Shown here: positions 1 through 9,140 of the stretch, one piece after another
How positions within the stretch are numbered: position 1 is the first letter of the stretch
How the letters are laid out: every line of letters starts with the position of its first letter
Assembly: GCF_030696805.1 (NCBI RefSeq)
Contig: NZ_JAUYRO010000041.1
Coordinates: 62,001-126,000, forward strand
Source: Methyloversatilis sp.
GTDB lineage: Bacteria > Pseudomonadota > Gammaproteobacteria > Burkholderiales > Rhodocyclaceae
Reading direction: 5' to 3'
DNA length: 64,000 nucleotides
Notes under the pieces: generated by a model
The model's database searches: none
The model's input: only the letters and a program-made list of their open reading frames with translations
Told to the model about the DNA's origin: nothing
Program-made: the position numbers and the translations under genes

Positions 1-3000
1 CCGTCGAGGGGTGCCGCCTGGCGGGCCAGCCAGTCCTCGATGGGCATGGGGCGGGCCAGGTAGTAGCCCTGCATGGCATCGCAGCCGTGCTCGACCAGGA
101 AGTCCGACTGGCTGCGCGTCTCCACTCCCTCGGCCACCAGCTTCAGGCCCAGGCTGACGGCCACCGAGAAGATCAGCTTGACGATGGCGGTGTCGGTGGG
201 ATCGGCGGGTGCACCGTCAATGAAGCTCTTGTCGATCTTCAGTTCATACAGCGGCATGCGCTTGAGGTAATTCAGGCTGGAGTAGCCGGTGCCAAAGTCA
301 TCGATGGAGAAACGGATGCCCAGCGCCACCAGCTCCTGCATGCGCGCGATGGCGCCGTCCACATCTTCGATGAGCATGCCCTCGGTCACCTCCAGGATGA
401 TCTCGCTGGCCTGCGCCTGATTCTCAGCCAGGATGGCGGCAACCCGTTGAACGAAATCGGTCTGGCGGAACTGGCGCGGGCTGACGTTGACGGAGATCGG
501 CGTTGCTTTTCCCAGTGCCTGCAGCCGCACCGAGGTCAGGCACGCCTGCTTGAGCGCCCACTCCCCCAACTCGACGATCAGCCCCATCTCCTCCGCCAGC
601 GGAATGAACTCCGAGGGCGGAACATGGCCGAGCGCCGGGTGGTGCCAGCGCATGAGCAGCTCGGCGCCCGTGGCCTGACCATGGCGGTCGAACTGGGGTT
701 GCAGCACCATCCGCAGCTCATTGCGCGCCAGGGCGTGCGACAGCGCTTCCTCGGTGGCGATGCGCTTCTCCACCACCGCCTGCATGGCGGCTTCGAAGAA
801 GGCGACCTGGTTGCGCCCGGCCTCCTTGGCGCGGTACATCGCGGTGTCGGCCTCGCGCAGCAGGTCGCTGCTGGTCTGTCCCGCCTTGTCGATCAGGGTG
901 ACGCCGATGCTGGCGCTGCAGCGATAGCTGCGGCCGTCGATCTCGATCGAGCGGCGCAGTTCGTCGCGGACCTTTTCGGCGATGCGCATGGCCAGACGGG
1001 CGCTATCGGCCACTTCGGGCGCGAGCTCGGTGATCAGGACCACGAACTCGTCGCCACCCAGGCGCGCCACCGTGTCCTCGGCGCGGAACATGGCCTGCAG
1101 GCGCTGGGCGACCTGCTGCAGCAGCTGGTCGCCCACGGCATGACCGCGTGCGTCGTTGATGTTCTTGAAGTGGTCCAGGTCGATGAAGAGCAGCGCGCCC
1201 TCGACGCCGCTGCGTGCTCGCGCAGCCACCGCCTGCTGCAGCCGGTCCAGCATGAGCCGCCGGTTGGGCAACTGGGTCAGCGGATCGTAGAAGGCCAGGT
1301 TTCTGATCTCGTCCTCGGCCGCCTTGCGTTCGGTGATGTCCACCAGGGTGCCCACGTAGTTGACCACCGTACCGTCCGGGCTGTGGACCGAGGTGATGGT
1401 CAGCCACTGGGGATGGACGGAGCCGTCCTTGCACCGCACCCGCAACTCACCGTGCCAGGACGCGTCTTTCGCAACTGAATTCCACAGTTCGCGCATGAAG
1501 GCTTCGTCGTGCTGGTTCGACGGCAGCAGCAGATCGGGTTGCGCGCCGACGGCATCGGCTGCCGCGTAGCCGGTGATCTCGGTGAAAGCCCGGTTGACCT
1601 TGAGGATGACCCGCGAGGCATCGGTCACGAAGATGCCTTCCTGCGATTCGAAGGCGGTGGCGGCGATCAGCAGCTCTTCCTGCGCCTGCTTGCTCTGGGT
1701 GATGTCGCGATGGATGCCGAACAGGCCCACTGCCCGGCCTTCGGCATCCAGGATGGGCCATTTGCTGGTGCTGACCCAACGCAGCTCGCCCTGGCCGTTA
1801 CGGCGCTGCCGGGGCTGCTCCAGCAGCGGCTGGCCGGTCGCCATCACGCGCTGGTCTTCGGCGTCCACAACGCGACCCTCCTCGGCCGTGAAGATCTCGC
1901 CGGTCGACTTGCCGATCAGCTCGCGCCAGCTGTCGTGCCCCAGGCTTTTCGCCATGGACTGGCTGCAGAACAGCATGCGCGACTGTGCGTCCTTTGAAAA
2001 CAGCTGGTCGGTGGTGTTGTCCAGCAGGGTGGAGAAGTCGCGGTTGAGCTTTTCCAGCGCGCGGGTGCGTTCCGCGACCCGCTCCTCCAGCGATTCGTTG
2101 AGCAGCCGCGTGCGCTTGAATTCGGCGGTGAGCGAGTCTGCCATGGCCTGCAGATTGGTCACCAGCGTGTTGGTTTCGATCATGCTGCCGCGCGGCCATG
2201 TCACTGCGCTGCCTGCCGCCAGCTTGGCCGGCAGGTCCAGGGTGATCTCGCGCAGGGATTCGATGGTGGCGGCGATGCGCCGGCTGAAGAGTTCCGCCAC
2301 GAGGGCCGCCAGCAGCAGCATGGCCAGCAGGAGGCCCATCCGCTTGGCGGCGGACTGGCTGAGCATGCGCTGGATCGGCGCGATCGGCTGCTCCAGCAGA
2401 AGCCGCCATTCGGCCAGGTCCCCCACCCACGTCTCGCTCACGTAGGTGGACTGGCGCCAGCGGTCGTAAAGATGGCGGGTATTTGGCAGCTCCGGCATCC
2501 ACTGGCTGACCCGCTCGTCCAGCCGGGTGAGTTCGCCCGGCCCGCGTACATAGGGCTTGCCCGCGGCCTGGTCCGGGCGGTTGCTCAGGATGACGGCGCC
2601 GTTCTTGTCGATCAGCGTGTAGAGAATTTGTTTCTCGGCCGTGTCGTTGTTGATGAGCTCGGCCAGCTGCCCCAAATTCAGCACGCCGGCCACCGCACCC
2701 TGGTAGCGCCCCTGGACCAGCACCGGCGCGAGGATGACGGTGATCGGGTTGGGTGTGGGGCCCAGACGCCCCTGCACGACCTCCGACAGCATGGGCCGCA
2801 AGGTCTGCCGCAGCACCGGGTAATAGGGGCGATCGGAAAAGTCCACACCGATGGCAGACTTGCCAGAAGCGTCGCGTGGTGGCGAATAAGCCGAGGTGCG
2901 GAAGTTCGCATCCAGCAGCCCCAGGCGCAGGAAGTTGGGGTCCGAAGCGCGCGCCTGTTCAAGCCGCCGCTGCATGAGCGCCGGCGCCTCCATGGCTGCC

Positions 3001-3713
3001 ACCTCTGCCAGGGTGGTGACGGCGAGGGTGCGGTTATGGACCCACAGGTCGAGCTGCCCGCTCAGGCGCTGGCTTTCCTGGCCAAGGTCCATGCGCGCGC
3101 TCTCCTGGGCGTTTTTCAGCTCATGGCTGCTGTCGTAGGCCAGCAGCAGGAGCATGGGCGTGAGCACCGCCAGCACGAAGGCGTTCTGCAGCACCTCCCT
3201 GAACGTGACCAGGACCCGTCCGCTGTAGCGTGCATAGCCCGTGTAGATCAGCCGGGCCAGCAGGGCGTTGCTGATGCCGTTGACCGCCTGTTTGGCCATG
3301 GTGACCAGGGCGCTGTCCAGCGCCAGGTTCATCACCTGGTGGTAGAACAGGTAGACCAGCGGCATGCCGATCAGCAGCCAGTAGACCGATACGGCCAGCA
3401 CCAGGCTGATGCGCAGGCGCTGCATCAGCACGGCGGCGAACCAGAGCTCGGCCGTCATGATGACGATGGCGTAGGGATGGCGCCAGATCCACCAGGTGAC
3501 GCTGCTGATCAGCAGCGCGGCCAGCACACCGCGCGCGGTACCAAAAAACTGCAGCGCCAGGATCGAGAAGATGCTGCCGAAAAGGAATTCGACGTTCAGG
3601 AAGATCGGGTACTTGAGATAGTTCCCGGCCAACCCGGCGCCCAGCAAGGCCAGATACAGCATCCACCGGGACCCGGGCCTCGCATCAGCCGTGGCTGGAA
3701 ATAATGGTTTCAT
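1..3713 (-). CDS. Bifunctional diguanylate cyclase/phosphodiesterase (membrane, dCache-PAS-PAS-GGDEF-EAL), 3' end cut by window
   Basis: The frame is open from ATG at 3713 to the window edge (1237 codons), so the C-terminus is missing, probably by only a few residues. Order: N-terminal multi-helix membrane region (about residues 1-140), extracellular Cache-like sensor (about 170-430), membrane helix near 455, linker, two PAS domains (about 560-800), GGDEF (GGDEF at 886-890) and EAL. An RAED I-site lies five residues before GGDEF, which predicts product inhibition. The EAL signature reads ELL (Glu1018), but NVSPRQF, EVTEG, DDFGTGYSS, KIDKSF, AEGVET and QGYY are all present, so both c-di-GMP synthesis and hydrolysis look possible. 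It probably links an external signal to c-di-GMP. The ligand is unknown. Confidence 0.93.
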   Translation of the reverse strand, partial: MKPLFPATADARPGSRWMLYLALLGAGLAGNYLKYPIFLNVEFLFGSIFSILALQFFGTARGVLAALLISSVTWWIWRHPYAIVIMTAELWFAAVLMQRLRISLVLAVSVYWLLIGMPLVYLFYHQVMNLALDSALVTMAKQAVNGISNALLARLIYTGYARYSGRVLVTFREVLQNAFVLAVLTPMLLLLAYDSSHELKNAQESARMDLGQESQRLSGQLDLWVHNRTLAVTTLAEVAAMEAPALMQRRLEQARASDPNFLRLGLLDANFRTSAYSPPRDASGKSAIGVDFSDRPYYPVLRQTLRPMLSEVVQGRLGPTPNPITVILAPVLVQGRYQGAVAGVLNLGQLAELINNDTAEKQILYTLIDKNGAVILSNRPDQAAGKPYVRGPGELTRLDERVSQWMPELPNTRHLYDRWRQSTYVSETWVGDLAEWRLLLEQPIAPIQRMLSQSAAKRMGLLLAMLLLAALVAELFSRRIAATIESLREITLDLPAKLAAGSAVTWPRGSMIETNTLVTNLQAMADSLTAEFKRTRLLNESLEERVAERTRALEKLNRDFSTLLDNTTDQLFSKDAQSRMLFCSQSMAKSLGHDSWRELIGKSTGEIFTAEEGRVVDAEDQRVMATGQPLLEQPRQRRNGQGELRWVSTSKWPILDAEGRAVGLFGIHRDITQSKQAQEELLIAATAFESQEGIFVTDASRVILKVNRAFTEITGYAAADAVGAQPDLLLPSNQHDEAFMRELWNSVAKDASWHGELRVRCKDGSVHPQWLTITSVHSPDGTVVNYVGTLVDITERKAAEDEIRNLAFYDPLTQLPNRRLMLDRLQQAVAARARSGVEGALLFIDLDHFKNINDARGHAVGDQLLQQVAQRLQAMFRAEDTVARLGGDEFVVLITELAPEVADSARLAMRIAEKVRDELRRSIEIDGRSYRCSASIGVTLIDKAGQTSSDLLREADTAMYRAKEAGRNQVAFFEAAMQAVVEKRIATEEALSHALARNELRMVLQPQFDRHGQATGAELLMRWHHPALGHVPPSEFIPLAEEMGLIVELGEWALKQACLTSVRLQALGKATPISVNVSPRQFRQTDFVQRVAAILAENQAQASEIILEVTEGMLIEDVDGAIARMQELVALGIRFSIDDFGTGYSSLNYLKRMPLYELKIDKSFIDGAPADPTDTAIVKLIFSVAVSLGLKLVAEGVETRSQSDFLVEHGCDAMQGYYLARPMPIEDWLARQAAPLD

Positions 3714-4191
3714 ACCTTGCCGAATTCGCGGCCCGCATCTGCAAGCAGACCTGTGAAGGCCCCGAGGGGCCTTGCTTGACAGAGCCTGGACGGCAGCGCG
3801 ACCTTGTCTTTACAGGTCACCAAGACGAGCGCTTATTAGTGACCGATGTTGTCCCTGACTCTCGACGGCAGTCTAATGGGAATAGCAGCTCGTCGGGCCA
3901 TGCCCTGACGATTTCCGGGTCAATTCATGCCTCCCAGGCCGACCCGGATGCCCCAACGCTGCGCCTCGCCCCTGCATCCATCGGTCGCGTCTGTTGTGGC
4001 CGCAAGACAAGCCACCTCAAGCGATGCATTAAGTTCCTCCCCTAAGCTGCTTGCTGGCCATGGTGTGCACGTAACAGACTGATTTCTCAGGGTTTTTCGC
4101 TGGGATTTCGTGCCGCGTTGAGGCCGCGCAGCCGCACAATAGGCCCAGATTTGCGACATCACCAGCACACCCACAGAGAGGCCGCAACACC
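3714..4191. other. Intergenic region between GGDEF-EAL gene and PilZ gene
   Basis: This 478-bp divergent gap holds no convincing gene. It has a GC-rich inverted repeat AAGGCCC-N4-GGGCCTT at 3756-3773, in the likely leader of the GGDEF-EAL gene, and a GGTCAC/GTGACC pair at 3815-3844 that could be an operator. Short open frames on both strands have no family resemblance or ribosome site. Confidence 0.5.
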
Positions 4192-4632
4192 ATGTTCAGC
4201 ACCTGGAAAAAATTCGCCGCACGTCCCCAGCCCGTCGAGATGGTCGAGGCGGTGCCGGTACTGAACCGCTCGACGGCCTACCGCCGTTTCCTGCGCTCGG
4301 TGTACCAGGCGCCGGCCCGCCTCAACCTGGCGGGCTATATGCGCGAGGTCCAGGTGCTCGATGTGTCCCTCAAGGGCGCGCTGGTCGACATGGGCGCGGC
4401 CTTGCCCTGCCCCCTGGGCGCGCGAGGCCGCTTGCGCCTGCTGCTCTCGCCCACCGTCTTCATCGCGATGGACGTGGCGGTGACGCGTGTGCACGGTACC
4501 CAGCTGGGCCTGCAGTGCCTGCACATCGACCTGGACAGCGTCACCCACCTGCGTCAGCTGATCGAGCGCAACTCCCAGGACCCCACCCTGCTGGCCCGCG
4601 AACTCTCGGTGCTGGTCGGCGCGGCAGCCTGA
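4192..4632 (+). CDS. PilZ domain protein
   Basis: 146 residues. An arginine-rich segment (YRRFLR) comes before a beta strand ending in DVSLKGALV, the D-x-S-x-x-G half of the c-di-GMP-binding PilZ motif. The arginine half (RxxxR) is only loosely kept. A purine-rich AGAGAGG lies upstream of the ATG. It is probably a cytoplasmic c-di-GMP receptor, and it sits next to a divergent c-di-GMP enzyme. It has no YcgR N-terminal domain, so a flagellar-brake role cannot be assumed. Confidence 0.75.
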   Translation: MFSTWKKFAARPQPVEMVEAVPVLNRSTAYRRFLRSVYQAPARLNLAGYMREVQVLDVSLKGALVDMGAALPCPLGARGRLRLLLSPTVFIAMDVAVTRVHGTQLGLQCLHIDLDSVTHLRQLIERNSQDPTLLARELSVLVGAAA

Positions 4633-4684
4633 GCCGCTCAGCCGCGCAGCCGTCTTTGCGATCGCCCGGCGGACGATCCCGGTC

Positions 4685-5353
4685 TCAGGCGTAGGTGATC
4701 CAGCTGGCCAGCTCCGGCCGGTCCAGGTGTGGCAGCGTGTTGTAGCTCAGCAGGCTATGGCGCTTCGGGTTGTAGGTGAACTCGCTCACCGCGCTGTTGC
4801 GGATGCGCAGATTGAGCTCGATGATGGTCTCGGGCGTGGTGCCCAGCACGTGACCCACGGCGGTGGCGATCGGCCCCCCGCTGGAAACGATCAGCACGTT
4901 GCCTTCGAAGTTCTTGCGCACATGGTCCAGCGCCCCGGTCACGCCGGCCAGGAAGTCGCTGTAGCTGGGCATGCCGCGCGGGCTCACCACGCCATCCATC
5001 CACTGGCGCAGGCCGTCGCGCAGCAGGCGGAAATGGTGGCGGTACAACTCGGGGGTGTCGGGATTTTGCAGCGGCTGCGGGTGGATGGCCGCGATCACCG
5101 CCTCGCTGTCGTACTCATTCAGGCCTTTGAGCGCCTGCACATCGTTGGCATAGCCGGCTCCCTGCGCAATACCTTCCCAGGTCTGCGCATGGCGGCGCAG
5201 GGTGCCGGTGAGCACGGCTTCGAAACTGATGCCACGCTCACGCCAGTACTGTCCCAGGCGCTCACTCTGCTGGCGGCCTAGTTCACTGAGCTGGTCGTAG
5301 TCGGCAGCGCCGAAGGAGGCCTGGCCATGGCGCACGAGGTAGAGGGTTCCCAT
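4685..5353 (-). CDS. Histidine phosphatase family protein (phosphoglycerate mutase-like)
   Basis: 222 residues. The start is set at the ATG giving MGTLYLVRHGQ, with the catalytic RHG at residues 8-10. A longer upstream extension in the same frame has no homology-like content. A second motif near the C-terminus, VSSGGPI, replaces the usual SHGG/GHG, so the second catalytic histidine of the family appears to be serine here. This is the last gene of the minus-strand run starting at 9140, 61 nt after the VOC gene. The substrate is unknown. Confidence 0.85.
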   Translation of the reverse strand: MGTLYLVRHGQASFGAADYDQLSELGRQQSERLGQYWRERGISFEAVLTGTLRRHAQTWEGIAQGAGYANDVQALKGLNEYDSEAVIAAIHPQPLQNPDTPELYRHHFRLLRDGLRQWMDGVVSPRGMPSYSDFLAGVTGALDHVRKNFEGNVLIVSSGGPIATAVGHVLGTTPETIIELNLRIRNSAVSEFTYNPKRHSLLSYNTLPHLDRPELASWITYA

Positions 5354-5414
5354 GGCGTGATTGTGGCCAGTCCGGCGCGATGCGCTTGTCACCGCGGCGA
5401 CGGATGCTATGAAT

Positions 5415-6083
5415 TCAGGAGCAAATCTCGACGATCCCTTTCGGGGTCTGCAGCCGGGCCCGCAACTGCGCCGGGCCGGTCTGCACGGCCACACCCGGCA
5501 GGTCCAGCGCGCGACAGGCTGCCGCCAGCGTGTCGGCCTGCGGGTGCTGCAGCGTCAGCGACGACAGCGTCACCCCGCTGGCCGGCATGCTTGCAGCCGG
5601 GTGCACCGCGCCCCACTGGATCAGGGTGGGCAAGGCCCCGTCAAAAAGGCGCTGGCCGTCTGCGCGCAACGTGATCTGCCATTGCAGCAGGCCTTGCGGG
5701 GTAGGGCGCGAAGCGGCGATGACCTCGCCGCGCTCGATGCCCAGCGCCTGCAGCGCGGCCACGGCGGCATGGGCGTCCGGCACGCGCGACACCCAGTGCG
5801 TCAGCTGCGGTCCATTGCGGCGCAGGCGGTCCTGCAGGCCCGGGTCGTCCATGTCGAACCAGCGGCGGCGCGCCGGTGGCGGCCCAGCAGGATCCATCGC
5901 GATGATCTCGAAGTAGGCCAGCGGGTAGGTCGGGCTGGCGATGCTGAAGAGGCGGTTGTGTGTGCCCATGAAGGCATGCTGGCCGCCGGGCCCGGGCGTC
6001 ACGCCCAGCGTGGCCTCGCACCAGGCCACGCCTTCGTCCAGTGAGGAAGCGATCACCACCAGATGATCGAGCGCCGCGCTCAC
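5415..6083 (-). CDS. VOC superfamily (glyoxalase-like domain) protein
   Basis: 222 residues beginning ALDHLVVIASSLDEG, typical of the Glyoxalase_3-like VOC fold, with two beta-alpha-beta halves and a C-terminal PKGIVEICS strand. It overlaps the PhzF gene by 4 nt, so the two are probably translationally coupled. VOC proteins catalyse varied metal-dependent isomerisations, dioxygenations or resistance reactions. No specific reaction can be assigned. Confidence 0.8.
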   Translation of the reverse strand: MSAALDHLVVIASSLDEGVAWCEATLGVTPGPGGQHAFMGTHNRLFSIASPTYPLAYFEIIAMDPAGPPPARRRWFDMDDPGLQDRLRRNGPQLTHWVSRVPDAHAAVAALQALGIERGEVIAASRPTPQGLLQWQITLRADGQRLFDGALPTLIQWGAVHPAASMPASGVTLSSLTLQHPQADTLAAACRALDLPGVAVQTGPAQLRARLQTPKGIVEICS

Positions 6084-7006
6084 AACAAGACGGTTCCTGT
6101 GATGCAGGTCTGCACCTGCCCACCCACCCAGACCTGTCCCTGTGCATCACGCTCCAGCAGCACGCGCCCGGCGCGACCCAGGCAGCTGCCCTGCGCGGCC
6201 ACGTAGCGCGCGGGCAGCCGGCCCTCGGCCATCAGCCACTGCGCCAGGCTCGCGTTGAGGCTGCCTGTCACCGGGTCTTCGTTGACACCCACGGGCGCAG
6301 CGAAGGCGCGCACCTCCAGGTCCGGCGCGGCCAGCTGCGGCGCATCGGCCGCGTGTTCGGCAAAGGCGCGGGTTTCTCGGCTGCTGCGGGCGATCAATTG
6401 CACCGCGCCGCTGTCCTGCATGAGCGCGGCCACGCCCACCTTCTGGCCGAGCTCGCGCAGGCGCTGGTGGTCGGGCGCCAGCGCCAGCACCGTGTCCACG
6501 CTGTCCAGCAGCAGGCCCAGCCAGGACGGGCCGTTGTCCAGCACTTGCGCGGCCAGGATGTGCTGCGGCGTGATGCCCAGGGCCTGTGTGATCTGGGTCA
6601 GCAGTTCGGGCGCGGGCGTGCTGCGCGTGAGTGGTGGTGCGGCAAAGGCCAGCTGCTGGCCGGCGCGGCGGATGCTGACCAGGCCCACGGCGCATTCCTG
6701 CACGATTAGGTCTTTGCTTGTCGGCACACCACCGGCTTCCAGCCAGGCGTGGCAGCTGCCCAGGGTGGGATGGCCGGCAAAAGGCAGCTCGCCGCCGGGC
6801 GTGAAGATGCGCACCCGGTAGTCGGCGCCGGCCTGCGTGGGCGGCAACAGGAAAGTGGTTTCGGACAGATTGGTCCAGTGCGCGAAGCGCTGCATCTCTT
6901 CATCCGTCAAGCCCTTGCCGTCCAGCACCACGGCCAGCGGGTTGCCCCGGTAGGGCGTGGCGGTGAAGACGTCGACCTGCTTATAGGGGCGTTGCAGGTG
7001 GCTCAT
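6080..7006 (-). CDS. PhzF family isomerase/epimerase-like protein
   Basis: 308 residues with the family start YKQVDVFTATPYRGNPLAVV, WTNLSETTFL containing the catalytic-type Glu49, FAGHPTLGS, and a second half with NEDPVTGSLNA. This is the two-domain diaminopimelate-epimerase-like fold. No other phenazine genes are nearby, so phenazine synthesis is not implied. PhzF homologues usually isomerise small amino or hydroxy acids. It overlaps its upstream neighbour (aminotransferase) by 4 nt and its downstream neighbour (VOC) by 4 nt. Confidence 0.93.
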   Translation of the reverse strand: MSHLQRPYKQVDVFTATPYRGNPLAVVLDGKGLTDEEMQRFAHWTNLSETTFLLPPTQAGADYRVRIFTPGGELPFAGHPTLGSCHAWLEAGGVPTSKDLIVQECAVGLVSIRRAGQQLAFAAPPLTRSTPAPELLTQITQALGITPQHILAAQVLDNGPSWLGLLLDSVDTVLALAPDHQRLRELGQKVGVAALMQDSGAVQLIARSSRETRAFAEHAADAPQLAAPDLEVRAFAAPVGVNEDPVTGSLNASLAQWLMAEGRLPARYVAAQGSCLGRAGRVLLERDAQGQVWVGGQVQTCITGTVLL

Positions 7007-8199
7007 GTCGTGTGCGCCCGGATCACGGCGGCCAGGGCAGCCACGCCGCGTTCGATCTCTTCCTCGCTGGCCGTCACAAAAGACAGGCGCAGGGTGCGCG
7101 GGTCCGGCGCGCCGGCGTAGAAGGCAGCGCCCGGCACGTAGGCCACACCGCGCGCCACGGCCTTCGGCAGCAGGGCCGTGGCATCCAAGCCCGCGGGCAG
7201 GCGGGCCCAGAGGAACATGCCGCCCACGGGCCGGTTCCAGCTCACCTCCGGGGGCATGTGCCGGCTCAGCGCCGCCAGCATGGCATCGCGCTGCGCCTTG
7301 TAGAGCGCGCGGATGCGCGGCACGTGGCGGTCCAGGAAACCGTCTTTCATCACCTCGGCCACCACACGCTGGTTGAAACCCGGGCTGTGCAGGTCGGCCG
7401 CCTGCTTGGCCTGCAGCAGCTTGGGGAACACTTCCTTGGGCGCGACCAGATAACCCAGGCGCAGGCTGGGTGCGAGCACCTTGGAGAAGGAGCCGAGATA
7501 AATGCAGCCCTGCGGGTTGCGCGCCGTCAGCGGCGCCGGGGGCGGCTGGTCGAACCAGAGTTCGCCATAGGGGTTGTCCTCCAGCAGCGGCAGGGACAGT
7601 TCGGCTGCCGTGCTGCTGAGTGCGGCGCGCCGGGCCTCGCTCATCATGCGGCCGCTGGGGTTCTGGAAGTTGGGCAGCACGTAGAGGAAACGCGCAGGTG
7701 TGCCCGCGGCCTGCGCCTGGCGCAGCGCGGCGATGTCCACGCCTTCGTCGTCGCTGGCCACGCTAAGCACTTGCGGCTCCATGGGCGCGAAGGCCTGCAG
7801 GGCGCCCAGGTAGGTGGGCGTCTCCACCAGGATGCGGCTGCCGGTGTCGATCAGCACCTTGGCCGCGAGGTCCAGGCCCTGCTGCGAGCCGGTGGTGATG
7901 AGCACCTGCGCCGGGTCCACGTTCCAGGGCAGGGATGCCGCCACCATCTCGCGCAGCGGGCCATAGCCTTCGCTGGCCGCGTACTGCAGCGCGGCGTTGG
8001 CGTCGTCGCGCAGCACGCGCGCGCAGGCCTGCTCGAACTCGGCAACCGGAAAAGTCTTGGGCGAGGGCAGGCCGCCGGCGAAGCTGATGATGCCCGGCTG
8101 CTCGGTGAGCTTGAGCAGTTCGCGCAGCACCGAAGGGTTCATCAGCGCGGCGCGCCCGGAGAGCACCCAGGGCGAGGTGGTGGGGCTGCGGTTTGTCAT
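7003..8199 (-). CDS. PLP-dependent aminotransferase, 2-aminoadipate/MocR catalytic-domain type
   Basis: 398 residues from ATG at 8199. Class I/II fold: SFAGGLPSPKTFP near the N-terminus, QQGLD cofactor loop near 107, NFQNPSG, EDNPYGE, and the Schiff-base lysine in GSFSK (Lys240). There is no N-terminal GntR DNA-binding domain, so this is an enzyme and not a MocR regulator. Relatives include alpha-aminoadipate and kynurenine-type transaminases. The ATG overlaps the stop of the EamA gene (ATGA), and the stop overlaps phzF-like. Start choice: longer frames only read into the EamA gene. Confidence 0.93.
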   Translation of the reverse strand: MTNRSPTTSPWVLSGRAALMNPSVLRELLKLTEQPGIISFAGGLPSPKTFPVAEFEQACARVLRDDANAALQYAASEGYGPLREMVAASLPWNVDPAQVLITTGSQQGLDLAAKVLIDTGSRILVETPTYLGALQAFAPMEPQVLSVASDDEGVDIAALRQAQAAGTPARFLYVLPNFQNPSGRMMSEARRAALSSTAAELSLPLLEDNPYGELWFDQPPPAPLTARNPQGCIYLGSFSKVLAPSLRLGYLVAPKEVFPKLLQAKQAADLHSPGFNQRVVAEVMKDGFLDRHVPRIRALYKAQRDAMLAALSRHMPPEVSWNRPVGGMFLWARLPAGLDATALLPKAVARGVAYVPGAAFYAGAPDPRTLRLSFVTASEEEIERGVAALAAVIRAHTT

Positions 8200-9140
8200 G
8201 GGGTGCTTCTTTCTTGGGCAGGGGCTCGGGCCGTATCGACCGGCATTTTGCGCCCGGCGAAGACCACGGCAATGACGGCCAGGCCGAAGCCTACCGTCAC
8301 AGCATCGAGGGTCTCGCCCAGCAGCGGCACGGCGAAAAGCATGGAGACGAAGGGTTGGAGCAATTGCAGCTGGCTCACGCGCACCGTGCCGCCCCAGGCC
8401 AGGCCGCGGTACCACGCAAAAAACCCCAGCCACATGGAGAACACCGCCACGTAGGCAAAGCCGCCCCAGGCCGCGGCCGAGACGGGCGTGCTGGGCCAGC
8501 TCCATATCGTCAGCGGCAAGGTCAGCGGCAGGGACAGCAGCAGCGCCCAGCAGATCACCTGCTCGGCCGGCATGTGCTGCGCAAGGCGTGCGCCGTAGCC
8601 ATAGCCCACGGCGGCACACAGCATGCCCAGCAGCAAAAGCGCATCGGCCGGGTGCAGCGTGAGCCCCGCGCTGCCCGAGCGCAGCACGGCATAGCCCACC
8701 ACCAGCGCGGTGCCGGCCAGGGCGCAGAGCCAGAAACCCTTAGAGGGCCGCTGCCGCTGCAGCGCCGCGCCCACGGCGGCGGTGGCCAGCGGCAGCACGC
8801 CCACGATGACGCTGGCGTGCACGGCTTCCACATGCCGCATCGCGACGGAGGTGCAGATGGGAAAACCGAAGACCACACCGAGCGCCACCAGGGCCAGAGG
8901 CTTCCAGTCGGCACGGCGTGGCAGCGGGGCGCGCACCGCCAGCAGGAAGAGCCCCGAGAGCACCGCTGCCACCACAGCCCGCCCTACGGCAATGTACAGG
9001 CCATTGAGTTGCGGAGCCTCGGGCGTGCCCGTGGCCAGGCGGGTCATGGGCAGGGTCAGGGCGAAGATCAAGACACCCAGCAGCCCGAGCCAGAGGCCGC
9101 GGCGCTGGATGGATTCAGGTGCGAGGGGTCGGTCAGACAT
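8196..9140 (-). CDS. EamA/DMT family transporter
   Basis: About 314 residues with ten hydrophobic helices in two repeated halves (RhaT/EamA fold), an inner-membrane metabolite exporter family. The start at 9140 gives MSDRPLAPES just before the first helix. An in-frame ATG at 9185 with AAGGCG eight nt upstream is an alternative. First gene of the tightly packed minus-strand operon that continues with the aminotransferase, PhzF and VOC genes, so it may export or import the compound they handle. Confidence 0.9.
   Translation of the reverse strand: MSDRPLAPESIQRRGLWLGLLGVLIFALTLPMTRLATGTPEAPQLNGLYIAVGRAVVAAVLSGLFLLAVRAPLPRRADWKPLALVALGVVFGFPICTSVAMRHVEAVHASVIVGVLPLATAAVGAALQRQRPSKGFWLCALAGTALVVGYAVLRSGSAGLTLHPADALLLLGMLCAAVGYGYGARLAQHMPAEQVICWALLLSLPLTLPLTIWSWPSTPVSAAAWGGFAYVAVFSMWLGFFAWYRGLAWGGTVRVSQLQLLQPFVSMLFAVPLLGETLDAVTVGFGLAVIAVVFAGRKMPVDTARAPAQERSTP

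Noticed and set aside
3776-3781. Perfect TTGACA on the plus strand
   Set aside because: No acceptable -10 hexamer at 16-18 nt and no gene start nearby in that direction.
3704-4174. Short open frames on both strands in the gap before the PilZ gene
   Set aside because: No ribosome site, no family resemblance, and composition unlike neighbouring genes.
6080-7006. Phenazine biosynthesis based on the PhzF homologue
   Set aside because: No phzA, B, D, E or G genes are nearby. PhzF-family proteins are common and functionally diverse.
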